This document shows positions 12,848 through 23,556 of a stretch of DNA of 64,000 bases, in pieces. The notes under the pieces were generated by a model, which saw only the letters and a program-made list of their open reading frames with translations, ran no database searches and had not been told where the DNA came from. How positions within the stretch are numbered: position 1 is the stretch's first letter; each line of letters opens with the position of its first letter. The position numbers and the translations under genes were made by a program. The DNA comes from Purpureocillium takamizusanense (taxonomy: Eukaryota > Ascomycota > Sordariomycetes > Hypocreales > Ophiocordycipitaceae): contig NC_063072.1 in assembly GCF_022605165.1 (NCBI RefSeq), positions 868,001 to 932,000 of the forward strand, in the 5' to 3' direction.

Positions 12848-13855
12848 GGGCTCGCCGGCGGATTTTCCCTTTTTTCTTTTCTCTATCTCTACTCTCTCTC
12901 CTGCTTGCTTTTTGTCTACGGCATCTGTCCGACTTTGGCGGACTTTGGCTAGACTGTGCAGAACACCAGCGAGGCGTTTACGGCGGCGGATGGGCAGGCG
13001 GGCCACAGGACAGGCCATGATCATTTTGTCTTTCATTGTCAAAAGCCTCTCCGTTGCGGGCATTGCATTTTCCAAGAGCGATGGCGGACTCGTGGAGTAC
13101 CGGTCAGGCACGGGACGGTCTGGGAGATCAGGCGGCGGCGTTTACGGGAGGGGGGCAGGCCTCTGTGTTTTGACAGGGTATGATTGAATGGTTGGATGGC
13201 GGTGACCATGGTATGGTATGATACGGTAGCTTGGAAAGCGAGCATCAAGGGCACATGAATATCTGCCTGGAGCTCTTCTTTTCTCTCCTCTTCTGCTTTT
13301 TTTTTGTCCCTCAATACCCAAGAAGAGCTCCACGCAGCCAGCTCCGTTTGCTAGACTCGTAGGCGTGTACGAAGTATTAGCGCAGAGCAGCCAACATTGT
13401 ATGGAATACTGCAACGTTTGTGGTGTGCGCGTGCTGGTGGTGCTGCAGTGCGTGTGGTGGTGCCTGAGGGCGCCTTTTTCACATGCATGGGATAAGGTAG
13501 ATACCACGAAACTATTGTACGTACATAGTGTGGACTTGGCTGCGTGGCGCGAATCGCGTTTCCCGGGCGGGTCATGACGTAGCGTCGTTCATGGACATGC
13601 GTGCTGGATGGAACCCACTTCGGCAACGGCGTCGACCTCGGCCTCCCGAGCTGTTGGCTGGATCTCGGCGGCAGTCATCCGTCCTCTTCGCTCTTCAACT
13701 CGTCACTTCTGGCATTAATTTCATTCATTCTCTGCAGAATCATCTGCCTTGGGATTCGCATCGAGAGCTAAGCACGCTGCTACACAAAAAACAAAGGACA
13801 CACTCCTTGCCGCCATCCACCGCCAGCTACTGGAGCAGGAGCCACGAAGCCCGCA
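12848..13855. other. Intergenic region, SGF73 3' flank to carrier promoter
   Basis: No gene is supported. There are T-rich tracts just after SGF73 (12866-12930), a nine-base T run near 13297-13305, and a copy of the GTACGAAGTA word at 13367-13376. The last 200 bases before 13856 are the likely promoter and leader of the carrier gene. Confidence 0.45.
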
Positions 13856-14836
13856 ATGCCCTCCAGCACGGCCCTCGACGCCCTCGGACACGCCGTGTCG
13901 GGCTCCGCCGGCACGGCCATCTCGACGGCGGCCGTGTTCCCGCTCGACCTGGTGACAACGCGGCTCAAGGTGCAGCGGCGGCGGCGCGACCAGCAGGAGC
14001 AGTACGACGGCGTCGTGGATGCGCTCCGGGGCATCGCGCGCAGCGAGGGCGGCGTGTCGGCGCTGTACAACGGGCTGGGGCCCGACGTGGCCAAGTCGGT
14101 CGTCGACAGTTTCCTCTTCTTCGGCTTCTACAGCTACCTGCGCGGGCGGAACCGCCACCCCAGCGTGGTGCAGGAGCTGCTCATGGGGTCGCTGGCGGGC
14201 GCGTGCTCCAAGGCCTGCACCACGCCCATCTCGAGCGTCGTGACGCGCATGCAAATGTCCTCGGGCAGTGAGACGCTGCGCGAGATGCTCGCCGACATAC
14301 GCAGGGAGAGCGGCGTGCTGGGTCTGTGGTCGGGTTACTCGGCGACGCTCATCCTGACCCTCAACCCGAGCCTCACCTTCTTCGTCAACCGAAGGCTGGC
14401 CAAGCGCGTGCTGCCGGCTCTCGAGGAGGAGGACATCCCCATTGCCTGGGCTGCCTTCCTGTTGGCTGCCTTTAGCAAGGCGGCCGCCACCGCTCTCACA
14501 TATCCGTTTCAGACGGGCAGGACGAGGCTGCAGATTCCCAGCGAAACGCCTGCGGAGGAGGCGTCAGAGAAGGATAAGGGCCTGGGCAGCCAGCAGAAGA
14601 CGTCTCTCCTGGGCCGGCTGCTGGAGTTCCTCGACAAGACCGTCATAGGGGTCATATTCAGAATCGTGAAACGGGAGGGGTTGAGGGCTCTGTACGATGG
14701 CCTGCAAGGTGAACTGCTGAAGGGCTTCTTCAGCCACGGCCTAACTATGCTCACCAAGGGCCTCTTGCACCGCCTCGTTATCCGCTTGTGGGTTCTTTCG
14801 CGGCCTCATTTGCGGAAACGGCTGCAGGGCAAATGA
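13856..14836 (+). CDS. ANT1: Peroxisomal adenine nucleotide carrier (mitochondrial carrier family)
   Basis: A single exon of 326 residues. Three carrier repeats are visible through their signature starts: FPLDLVTTRLKVQ (near 27), TPISSVVTRMQM (near 123) and YPFQTGRTRLQI (near 217). Each fits the Px(D/E)xxxxR/K pattern loosely, the second and third with substitutions at the acidic position as is common in the Pmp47/Ant1 branch. Six membrane segments are expected. Known family members import ATP into peroxisomes in exchange for AMP, supporting fatty-acid activation. The 33-residue loop rich in Glu/Lys/Ser (ETPAEEASEKDKG) between halves of the third repeat matches the Pmp47-like group. The stop lies 89 bp from the stop of the convergent NOSIP-type gene. 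The peroxisomal rather than mitochondrial assignment rests on family likeness. Confidence 0.88.
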   Translation: MPSSTALDALGHAVSGSAGTAISTAAVFPLDLVTTRLKVQRRRRDQQEQYDGVVDALRGIARSEGGVSALYNGLGPDVAKSVVDSFLFFGFYSYLRGRNRHPSVVQELLMGSLAGACSKACTTPISSVVTRMQMSSGSETLREMLADIRRESGVLGLWSGYSATLILTLNPSLTFFVNRRLAKRVLPALEEEDIPIAWAAFLLAAFSKAAATALTYPFQTGRTRLQIPSETPAEEASEKDKGLGSQQKTSLLGRLLEFLDKTVIGVIFRIVKREGLRALYDGLQGELLKGFFSHGLTMLTKGLLHRLVIRLWVLSRPHLRKRLQGK

Positions 14837-14925
14837 TTTTCCCCTTTGGGCAAGGATGCGTCTAAGCTGCTTACAGCATACTTCCATGGGGCGGATGCAC
14901 CTGGCGTCAGGCCCAGCGGCGCCGA

Positions 14926-16128
14926 TCAACACTGGAATGCCTCGCCGAGCTTTGCTACCACGTTTGCGCCGCGGGCTGAGAACCCAGTCCCTTCTGATTT
15001 CAGGGCTATCAATCCCGGCGGGAGGGCAGCGCTTGATTCTCGGTGCTTCGATGCCTTGCCCGTCACAAGGGTGTCGCAGACGTAGCACATGATGGGCGCC
15101 TCCTCGCCCTCCTGCTTCGAGGTTTTCTTGGGTGGGATGAGGAACTTCTTGACACAGCTCATACAGAGGACATGGCCGCATTGCTCCGTCATGACAGCAT
15201 TGGACGTGTTGGAGAGCGCCTTTAGGCATGAGGGACATATTCGGCGGTCGCTCTTGGTGGATGGATCCGTTTCCTCCTTGAAGTTGACGGTGATGAGTTT
15301 GTGCAGAGATATCGGGTGGGGGAGGTCATCGGGCGCCGAAGGGCATATCGGGACGGCTTTGTCCTTTCTGACAGCGTTGGGAAGCTTCGAATCGTGCACA
15401 TCGGGGGTCAGAGACGGCGTCCAGAATGATGGTAGCGTGGGTTTGGCAGCCTGAAGAGGGCGACAGTTAGCTGCCTGTGCGTGTCTGAAACGTTGCCTTG
15501 CAGGGCTGGTGTCTGGTTACCTTTTCGTCCTCGATAGCCTTTCTAGCCTTGAGCTTGTCCTCTCTAACAATTCGTTGCAACTCGTCTTGGTCGAGTTCGA
15601 ATTTCCGCTTCGAGCCCACGTGAATGACGGCGGATGAGGTGTCATCTTGCGGCGCGCCATTTGCGGCGACGGGTGGCCGTTTCCTGGCCGTCGAGAGGCC
15701 AGCCTGCGTCATCTCGAAATCACGAACGGCACGCTCTCGGTCCTCCTCGTCCTCGGCGGCCCTTTGCCTCTGCGTCTCCAGATCGGCATCGCGCCGCGCC
15801 TTGTCAGCCCGCTTCAATTCCTTCTTCTGGGTCAAGAGGTTGGCGAGGGCGCACTCGCGGCAGAAGATGTCGCCTCGCGGGCAGGACACGGGCCCGCGCG
15901 CGATGCCCAGGCACAGGCCGCAGGAGCCAAAGGGCAGGAACGAGTCGCGATTGAGGCGGGCGGAGCTAGTGGACCAGTTGGACTTGGCGAGCTCCCGCTC
16001 GTGGGAGGTGAAGACGGCGCGGGACGTGTTTCGTTTGCCTGTTTTGGCGCGTGTGGTGGTCAGCAGCAGCAGCAGCAGCAGCAGCAAGGACTTGGGGGTG
16101 GTGGGGGCGGTGACTTACTGTGCGCCAT
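14926..16128 (-). CDS. NOSIP: NOSIP-type U-box/RING protein
   Basis: Exons 16119-16128, 15521-16038 and 14926-15450 (minus strand) give 350 residues. The first coding exon is only 10 nt (ATG GCG CAC A) and joins to give MAHSKRNTSRAVFTS, the canonical NOSIP start, which confirms the splice. Next come the N-terminal U-box-like half (CGLCLGIARGPVSCPRGDIFCREC) and a charged coiled stretch (LLTQKKELKRADKARRDADLETQRQR). The second exon joins the C-terminal half through AAKPTLPSFWTPSLTPD, with zinc-binding CPSCLKALSNTSNAVMTEQCGHVLC and CYVCDTLV. Animal NOSIP is an E3 ubiquitin ligase also found with spliceosomes. Fungal relatives are probably nuclear and splicing-associated, which is inference. Intron 1 (16039-16118) contains a CTG/CAG repeat next to its branch-like CTGAC. 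Confidence 0.93.
16061..16086. repeat. CAG/CTG trinucleotide repeat inside NOSIP intron 1
   Basis: About eight perfect units. Read on the gene strand it is a CTG run ending in CTGCTGACC, so its edge forms the best branch-site candidate of the intron. Confidence 0.85.
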
Positions 16129-17586
16129 GTTGCTACACAGTCGTTTCCGGTCGGCCGCGTGCTGTCTTGTCGAGGAGGAACTCAGTTGGCTCGCTTTTCG
16201 GTGCAGCGAACGGAGGAGATTCTAAGCGAGGAGCGAGGCCGGAGTGCATGTACAAAGTGAGTATGTATGTCGTCAGGTGGAAGGAAGTCTTGTGTGTGGG
16301 TGGGTGGGCACGTCACGTCACGTCTTTCCACTGCAAGTCGGTTTATTAGCGCCCTCAGTCAAGTCGCCCGCTCCACATTGGCTTCATCCTTGCACCTGCT
16401 GGCGTCTAGACGTTGCCTAATGGCGGGCTTATGATACCAGAATCTATTTCTATACCAGCTCGGACGAATATTCTTGGCACAGCCCCCAGCAGATAGGGTA
16501 ACAGCGACCAGGATGAAGAGACGGATATCGTCGCGGCTACCTGTCCACGTCCGCCAAGCACAACTCAGTACCTCAGGCCAAGGTGCATAGAATCGCAGGC
16601 CGGGCCCAACATTGCCCCTTTCGGGAACCACGTACACAGACAGATAGGCAGGACCATCTCAGAGTGCTTCTCATGGTCACGCTGGGCTCAGACTACCTAT
16701 CCATCACACAACACAACCCTTCAAGCCTCACTCGTATCAACGTCAAGTCAAGGACAGGCTGGGGTCAATTCGAGGATCCCATGATCCCCTTCTTCAGCCG
16801 CCGACCGGTCCTATTGGGTGAGCAAGCGCTTGGACCTGTCCCGAAACCCTCCCTTGTCCTTCGAGTCTCTCTTCTTCTCTCGGGCCACCACGTAAATCTT
16901 GCCCGCTTTCGGACCAGGGGTTGCTCCGCTGGAGGGCCATCTCTGCCTAGGCGCCGCGGGATGGCGGGTCCTGGCGCCGCTCAGCCTTCCCTGGGCCACT
17001 CATTCTCTCACTCCTTCTTTCTTTCCTTGCTAGTTATCTCGAACTGCACAGCCTCTACTAGCCGTGATATCGTGAGATGTATACTGCAGAGCAAAACGGA
17101 CCCTGGAGCGATCCGTGCACTTACCACCGAGGAGCTCTAACTTCTGTTCAGGTGGTTGAGTTGGTGAGAAGTGAGGTCCTTTTGCCAGATATATATATAT
17201 ATATATATATGGCTTGAAGTCTAAACTATCGGCCGTCGCACCAAGTCGGTGGCCTTCAAGATCATTGCCCTGTCAATATTGCTTACCAACGGTCGTAGCC
17301 GCCAATATCGTCCCGTCCACATGTCTTCAAGAGCGGAGGAGAGGGGGCCTTCAGCCAGGCCGCCCCAGCCGCCATGCACGTTCATGGGTCATGCTGTATT
17401 CCTCTCACCCGTGCCATTGCATATGCGCCACCCCTTACTCTCTTGTTGGTCTTGTTGGGCACACTTGGTCGCGCTCTTATATCCCTCTGCCTGCACTTTC
17501 CGAAACCAAACGAACAGAGAGGTCCATTCCACCGGGAAACAAACCCTTCCTCCTACCACGAAAACCCAACAGACAATTCCGCCGCC
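16129..17586. other. Intergenic region between divergent NOSIP and tandem-kinase genes
   Basis: No gene is supported. The region holds a GTACAAAGT word at 16250-16258, mixed sequence with several short frames lacking domains, and an (AT)11 microsatellite at 17189-17210. The promoter of the kinase gene is expected in the last few hundred bases. Confidence 0.45.
17189..17210. repeat. (AT)11 microsatellite
   Basis: A perfect AT dinucleotide run about 375 bp upstream of the tandem-kinase start codon, in its probable promoter. Confidence 0.9.
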
Positions 17587-20368
17587 ATGGAGAACGACTT
17601 GCCGGAGCATGTGCGAGACTACAAGCTGGACACGCGGTTCCTCAGGGATCGCAGAGTTGTCCATATTTTGAATGATCCCCAAGCGCCCCCTTCGTCGCCA
17701 AAGGTGCAGGAACGCTGGGAGCGCGATAGGCTACCCATCGCTCGCGGCGGCCAGGCCAAGGTATATTTGGAGACGTGTATAACCGAAGGCCATCGATACC
17801 AATCCCGCCGCGCCGTGAAGGTGACACGACTTGACGACCGCAGCGGCGCAAGGCGACGATGCCTCAATGAGCTCAAACTCATCACCAAGCTCTCTCACGA
17901 CAGAGTAGGTTCCCCATAATTGGTGTAGCTCTTTCGTCAAAGCGACTGTCCCGTGTTGGAGTATGCATGGCTGACAGTCGTGAGGGGAGTAGTATTCGAG
18001 GCATTTCGTCAAGACATTAGGATGGTATGAGTCGAAGAATTATCTGTACGTCACAATGGAATATTTTCCTGCAGGGGATCTGCAGGCATATCTTGACGAA
18101 AACCCATTGGCCGAGGACGAGGCTCGCCAGATTGCCATCCAGGTCCTACGAGGCCTCGTGCTCATGCACGGAGAAGGCTATGCGCACCGTGACATAAAAC
18201 CCAAGGTACGTCTACTTCAGAGCGCAATAGCTCGTTGCTTTCTTGCATTACATATCAGTCATCTTAACTCTGTGGCAAGAATGTCTTAATCCGACAACAT
18301 CCGAAACTCGGGGAAGCCGGCCTTTGGTGGGTCAAGCTCTCAGACTTTGGAACCAGCAAGCAACTGGGGGGAGCACCTGTTGAGACGGAAAGCACGGTGC
18401 TCATGAGTGAGCATTATACGGCACCAGAAATTCTATTGGGTCAGACAGGACGCTCGGATATCAACCACCCAGCGACAGACATGTGGGCTTTGGGCGTCTT
18501 GACGTTCTTCATGTTGACCAAGACTCACATGTTTCCCGATTTGATGAGCCTTATCCAGTACGGGGAGAATCCGGACGAGCTCTTCCCCCGTCAGCGGTTG
18601 GATGAGTCTTGTGTCGGCAAGCAAGGTCAAGCGTTCATCCGCGCGTTGGTCAGACCAGAGGCAAGAGAGCGACTTGACGCCAACGCGGCGGCCGTTCATG
18701 AATGGGTGCAGGACTGGATACCACGCGAACCAGTAGTCTTAGACGCTCGCAGCGAGTAAGTTGTTCGGCGATGCGCCTCGTGCATTCACTGAGCTGACGG
18801 GTAGTCGTGCAGGTCTACGGTCTCATCGCCGCTCTCGGAAAGCTACATCGAAAAGGGCTTGACAACGCAGGAATCTCAGATAACTGGTTTAGAACACCCC
18901 CTATCGCATTACCCGTTGCCGGGAGCCACCGCCTCAAACGGGACATTTGCCGAGGCGGTTGACCATGGAGACATGAAGCTACCTGTTGCTAGTGGCACGA
19001 GTCTTCAGTCCGTAGATTGTAAGTCGCAAATATCCATGCCGGAAATGGCTCTCATGGAGACAATGACGTTGGCTAACATGGTGGGAAGTGGCCAAGAGTA
19101 TGGAGAACCCCATGGCCGATGACCAGAAGGATCTCCAGCGGCGCATGCATCGCATCCTCAGCGGCAACTTGACAGATGCAAGCCGGAAGAACTCCAGATG
19201 CGATAAGCACCCCGTCTCCAACGTGTCAGGGGAGCTGCGGTACGTGCGTCTAAGAGACACTCTAGAGGAATTAATCGCAGATCTGGAGTCCTGGCAGAAC
19301 CATTTCGGATTTCGCATGGTCGACGCATATCTCGACGACATCATCGAAACGGGAGCCGCTGATGCAGCTGGGCCCAGTTTCAATGAGCCCGCTGGGGAAT
19401 CTCACACCGTCTTCGTCGGTGAAGAGGCATTCGAGGCGTACAATAAAGAGGCCATTCCGTACAGTACGGCTTTGGTAGCTTGGCGCCCGACCGACTCCGA
19501 GAGCCTGATCATCGACATCGCCACCAAAGGGGCAGGCACGCAAAGGTACGCGCGGGAGCTTGCCCGACGCTTTCGATATTCGAGCCCGGCGGTCTTGGGG
19601 ATACTCTACTGCGAAGGGGTTGTGCGACTATCTGGGGAGTCCAGCGTGGCTTTCCTCTTCCGTCTCCCCAACGAATACACAAACGTCCGCAGCGTCCGGC
19701 AACTGCTCCTGTCAGGTCAAGCGCACGACTCGCTTTCCGACCGGCTCGAAATGGCCAAACGGCTGGTCAACGCTGTGTATACCGTCTCCTTGCACGGATA
19801 CGTGCACAAAAACATATGCCCTGAGACCGTATTGGGCTTAAGCAGGAGGGACGAAGTCAAGCTCCCAAGCATGGCCGTCTTGGTCGGGTTCCAGGCCTTG
19901 CGAAGAGAGGGTGCTGAGACATACCCTCTGACGGATAGCAAGTGGGAGACGAACCTGTACCGCCATCCGCAACGGCAAGGAACCAGCGTCGACTACTACA
20001 CTACGCAGCACGACGTTTACAGCCTTGGGGTTTGTCTCTTGGAGATTGGACTTTGGCAGTCCTTCGTTACATACCGAGCCGACGGGACTACACAGCCCTC
20101 CGCAGCACTCGGGCTCGCTGAACGTGGTGCACTACTCAAGAACCCGAAAGCACTGAAGGAGCATCTGACTGCACTCAGTCGCAGCACCGCACTGAGGGCA
20201 AAGATGGGCACCCGCTACAGCGAGGTTGTTGAGACGTGCTTGACGTGTCTGGACGAGAATAATGAGGATTTCGGCGACAAGAGGGCATTCCAGGATCCGA
20301 ACGGGGTGGAGATGGGCGTATTGTACCTTGAAAAGGTCACCAAGAAGTTGGACAGGGTATCTGTGTAA
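17587..20368 (+). CDS. Tandem kinase: active Ser/Thr kinase fused to NLR/HeLo-associated type pseudokinase
   Basis: Exons 17587-17904, 17993-18205, 18280-18755, 18813-19018 and 19089-20368 give 830 residues. All four introns have good borders and keep phase. Residues about 48-330 form a complete protein kinase: glycine loop ARGGQAKVY (52-60), AVKV with Lys78, HRDIKPKN with catalytic Asp173, SDFGTSK (DFG 199-201) and TAPEI (APE 225-227). A 70-residue linker follows. The C-terminal part (about 405-830) resembles the kinase-like module known from fungal HeLo/NLR-type proteins: FLFRLPNEY, DRLEMAKRLVNAVYTV, HGYVHKNICPETVLG, LYRHPQR and YSLGVCLLEIGLW. In it HRD is replaced by HKN (644-646) and the DFG position reads LVGFQ, so it should be catalytically dead. 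The role is unknown; immune-type or stress signalling is inference. Two separate genes are unlikely because the linking exon carries no plausible start and phase fits throughout. Confidence 0.85.
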
Positions 20369-20993
20369 GTGAATCGTTGGTGTGGCGCCGCCAAGAGTGT
20401 CGACTCGGATGTACTCTGTCGCGTCACTTTGTCGTCTCTTAAAACGTCGTACTCTCGCTCCTCGGATTTATGTGCCTAGTGGTCACCCAAGGACGCTTAT
20501 TAGAAAATTGAATCAGTCCTATGGCCAAAATACAGTTCTTTAAATGTTTGAGTTGTGGGTGACAGGTTCATTTTTGATGGCTCGGCCTGAGTTTTTTGCC
20601 CGTGTAAGTGCGCGACGGCAGGAAATTGGGTCGGCGCTCCTTCCACCTTTACGTGGGGCATCCAATCCATCCCCACGCCCCCCGGCTTCCCGCGACCCAT
20701 GCATGACGCGCGCCGCCTTTTTTTCTCTCCATCTCTCTTGTGTTGGTCTGTCTGCCTGCTCCCCTAAATAAATTTATTCATCAACGTCGCGGATCGCGCA
20801 ACGTGTCGCACCGCCCGACTCAACCGCCATGCATTGAGAGACAAGCCGCCAACGGTGCCCCGGCCGCTGCAAGCTCTGCCAAACCTTGCTCTTGTCCTCG
20901 ACTGCAATTGAAGCACACGCGCCCCAACCCAAACCCCCCCGTCCGACACACGAAGAGACAACCACCACCACTCACTACCTACTCCTCCACGCC
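20369..20993. other. Intergenic region upstream of tafazzin
   Basis: No gene is supported. The first half is AT-richer 3' flank of the kinase gene. The second half turns C-rich (CCAACCCAAACCCCCC and similar) and is the probable tafazzin promoter and leader. Confidence 0.45.
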
Positions 20994-22187
20994 ATGTCCG
21001 GTACAGCGGCGCCTCCCGTGCGCCAGTCCCTGCCATGGCGGCTCGGCTCCGTGGCCGTCATGAGTAGCGTCGGCTTCGTCTCAAGGGCCTTCCTCTACGG
21101 CCTCAACAAGGTCGAGGTCACTGGGCTGGACAACCTCCTCTCCACGCTCGATCGCAGGCGGACCCAGTGCCGGGATCGCGGCCTGCTGACCGTCTGCAAC
21201 CACGTCGCCGTGTAAGTGAGCCGCTGTACTGCTTCCATTTCGCGCGCGCGCGCGAGGGGCCGTGTTCGTAGCTTACGCGATCGCGGCGCGCGTGCACAGG
21301 GTCGACGATCCGCTCATGTGGGGGATCCTTCCTCTGCGCTACCAGACCGATGTTCGGAACCTGCGATGGAGCCTGGGCGCGCACGACATATGCTTCAAGA
21401 ACAGGTTTGTCAATCCATGCTACCCACGCTTTTCCCGACTTGTCACCGTAGGCATCGTGTCTGACCGGTTGACAGCTTCTTCTCCACCTTCTTCAGCCTG
21501 GGTCAAGTGCTGCCAACTCGACGGCTATGGCATTCGCCCTTGGGCGGTCTCTACCAACCCACCATGACCCAAGCAGTCCAGCTCCTATCCGGTCCCTCTA
21601 CCTCTCCTACTCCACCGAGCCTGACCTTCTCGACCGACGGCACCGACTCCTTCCCCGCCCCCGCCGCATATACCGCCAACCGCAACGCCTGGGTCCACGT
21701 CTTCCCAGAGGCGTGCTGCCACCAAAGCCCCGACAGCGGCCTTCGATACTTCAAATGGGGCGTTTCCCGGCTCATTCTCGAGAGCGACCCCGCTCCCGAG
21801 TTCATACCCATGTTCATCCACGGCACCCAGTCCATCATGCCCGAGGATCGGGGTTTTCCGCGCTTCCTTCCTCGCATAGGAAAGCGCTTCAGGGTCGTTA
21901 TCGGCGAGCCCACCGATGTTGACCGCCTCTTTGGCGAGAAGAGAGCCGCCTGGAAGAAGCTGGTGGAGACGAGCAGCGCCGAGGACCTGCAGCATGGGCC
22001 CGAGGCCGTGCAACTAAGGATCGAAGTCGCCAGGTCTGTTCGCGACGAGATCCAGAAGCTGCGCGAAAGTGCCGGGTTCCCGCATGAAGAGGACGAGACG
22101 GCGGCACTCGCAGACACGTGGTCCAAAGAGCCCAGCAAGCGCAAGTTTAAGAGTCCCGTCGACGGCAGTCTCGTCAACAGACACTGA
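20994..22187 (+). CDS. TAZ1: Tafazzin, cardiolipin-remodelling acyltransferase
   Basis: Exons 20994-21211, 21300-21404 and 21476-22187 give 344 residues. Tafazzin exchanges acyl chains between phospholipids to mature cardiolipin at mitochondrial membranes. Residues 20-40 (SVAVMSSVGFVSRAFLYGLN) match the membrane-associating start and are followed by the tafazzin signature VEVTGLDNLL. The catalytic H-x4-D motif is formed across intron 1 (CNHVAV joined to VDDPLMWG). Exon 2 contributes LRYQTDVRNLRWSLGAHDICFKN, close to the family consensus. Exon 3 has the glycerolipid-binding block VFPEACCHQ...LRYFKWGVSRLILE, where the usual FPEG glycine reads Ala. A 30-residue Pro/Ser/Thr insert sits between the catalytic blocks. 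Intron 2 uses a less common GTTTGT donor. The next gene, Pho85, converges 305 bp away. Confidence 0.92.
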
Positions 22188-22492
22188 GCGACACGTAAAT
22201 ATAACAAGACAACCGCTGCAGGCCCGCTACTGGCGCCCTAGGCGTGCATTAACTGACCTCCGGTTGCAACACCAAGTACATGAGCCGCGCGCTCAGACAT
22301 TATGCTCTATGGCCCTTACGCTAAACAAAAATGCACGCCTCCTTTCCAGTCTAACTGACATGAACCACCAACTCCAAGGTGAGCAATTCGTAAACAACAT
22401 TCGTCAAGACGAAGACGGTAGGGAGGCGTCAGTCAGCCGGCACCAACTGCACCACCCAAAGACCTCGTCATCGCACGGTCGAGGCGCTACAA

Positions 22493-23556
22493 CTAGTAGT
22501 TGTCAAAGTTTTGGGTTGGCACGCCTTGTTGGTACGCCCGTGCCTGTTGCGCATGCAGGGCCTGCTGATGCTGCTGCTGCTGCTGCTGTTGCTGGTGCAT
22601 GACAATGTCGTTGAACCACGGGTGCTGCAAGGCGTCGTGCGCGCTGATGCGGAGTTCGGGTCGCAGCTGGAGCATGCGCTGAAGCAGATCGATACCGGTT
22701 GGGTCGATGGCATGCAGAATGTTGCGCAGGTCCTGCGTCGCGTACATCTGGAAGCTTGGTTTGTACTCGGGATATTGCGTGATACCCGGCCAGGTGCGCT
22801 CCGTCGGTGTGCCCATAATGCGGAATATCCTAATGATCTGATCCTCGTTGGTCGTGCCCGGGAAGAGGGGCCGGCCCGTGTACATCTCCGCCATGATGCA
22901 GCCGGCGGACCAGATGTCAATGCTCGTGTTGTACGTGCGGCTGCCCAGGAGCACATCGGGGGCTCGGTACCACAGGGTGACGACCTCGTTGGAAAAGGTG
23001 TTGACCGGGATGCCAAACGCGCGGGCCAGGCCGAAATCGCCCAACTTCAAGAGCCCCTTGCTGTTGATAAGGAGGTTCTGCGGCTTCAGGTCGCGGTGCA
23101 GGACGCGGTTCTGGTGGCAAAAGTCGATTCCCTTGAGCAGCTGATACATGAAGGACTTGATGGTGGCGGGCTTCAGGGCGCCTCGCTCGCCATGTGTGTC
23201 CATGTACCTCTTCAAGTCGCCATCCATGTACTCAAACACGAGCATGAGCTTGTTCTCGGTGTGGATCACGTCGTGGAGGGCGACAATATTCTCGTGCTTG
23301 AGCTCCTTCATAAGTGAGATCTCGCGAATCGCAGTCGACGGTGTCCCTTCTTCCGAGTCGAGGTGAATCTCCTTGAGTGCCACCAGCTCGCCCGTTTGGC
23401 GATTCCTGCCTTTGAAAACCTATTCATGGGAGTGCATGTTAGCTAGTTGTGCCGTCGAGTCCCTGTGCCAGCTCTGGAGCGACTAACGGTTGCATAGGTG
23501 CCTTCGCCCAGCTTCTCCAGCTGCTGGAAGGAGCTGGGGTGTCGTTTGCCATCCAT
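22493..23556 (-). CDS. PHO85: Cyclin-dependent kinase Pho85
   Basis: Exons 23488-23556 and 22493-23419 (minus strand) give 331 residues. The first exon ends exactly after the glycine loop (LGEGTYAT), and exon 2 continues [18 protein letters not shown] with Lys39. The cyclin-binding helix reads PSTAIRE (50-56), and the catalytic loop [14 protein letters not shown] and the [14 protein letters not shown] activation segment are intact. Pho85 with its cyclins controls phosphate response, glycogen and cell-cycle entry; in filamentous fungi the homologue (PhoA/PHO85) links phosphate to development. The C-terminus carries an uninterrupted Gln run encoded by a CTG/CAG microsatellite (about 22567-22592). 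The start codon gives the standard [19 protein letters not shown]. Confidence 0.95.
22567..22592. repeat. CTG/CAG microsatellite encoding the Pho85 C-terminal Gln run
   Basis: A near-perfect trinucleotide run within the last coding exon; on the gene strand it reads CAG and codes for glutamine. Confidence 0.85.

Noticed and set aside
17587..18759. Reading the first kinase as a separate gene ending at 18759
   Set aside because: The stop at 18757 overlaps a perfect GTAAGT donor, and splicing to 18813 and 19089 keeps phase into the pseudokinase frame.
21237..21255. CG-dinucleotide run that could form Z-DNA
   Set aside because: It lies inside tafazzin intron 1 and is short; no further support for a functional role.
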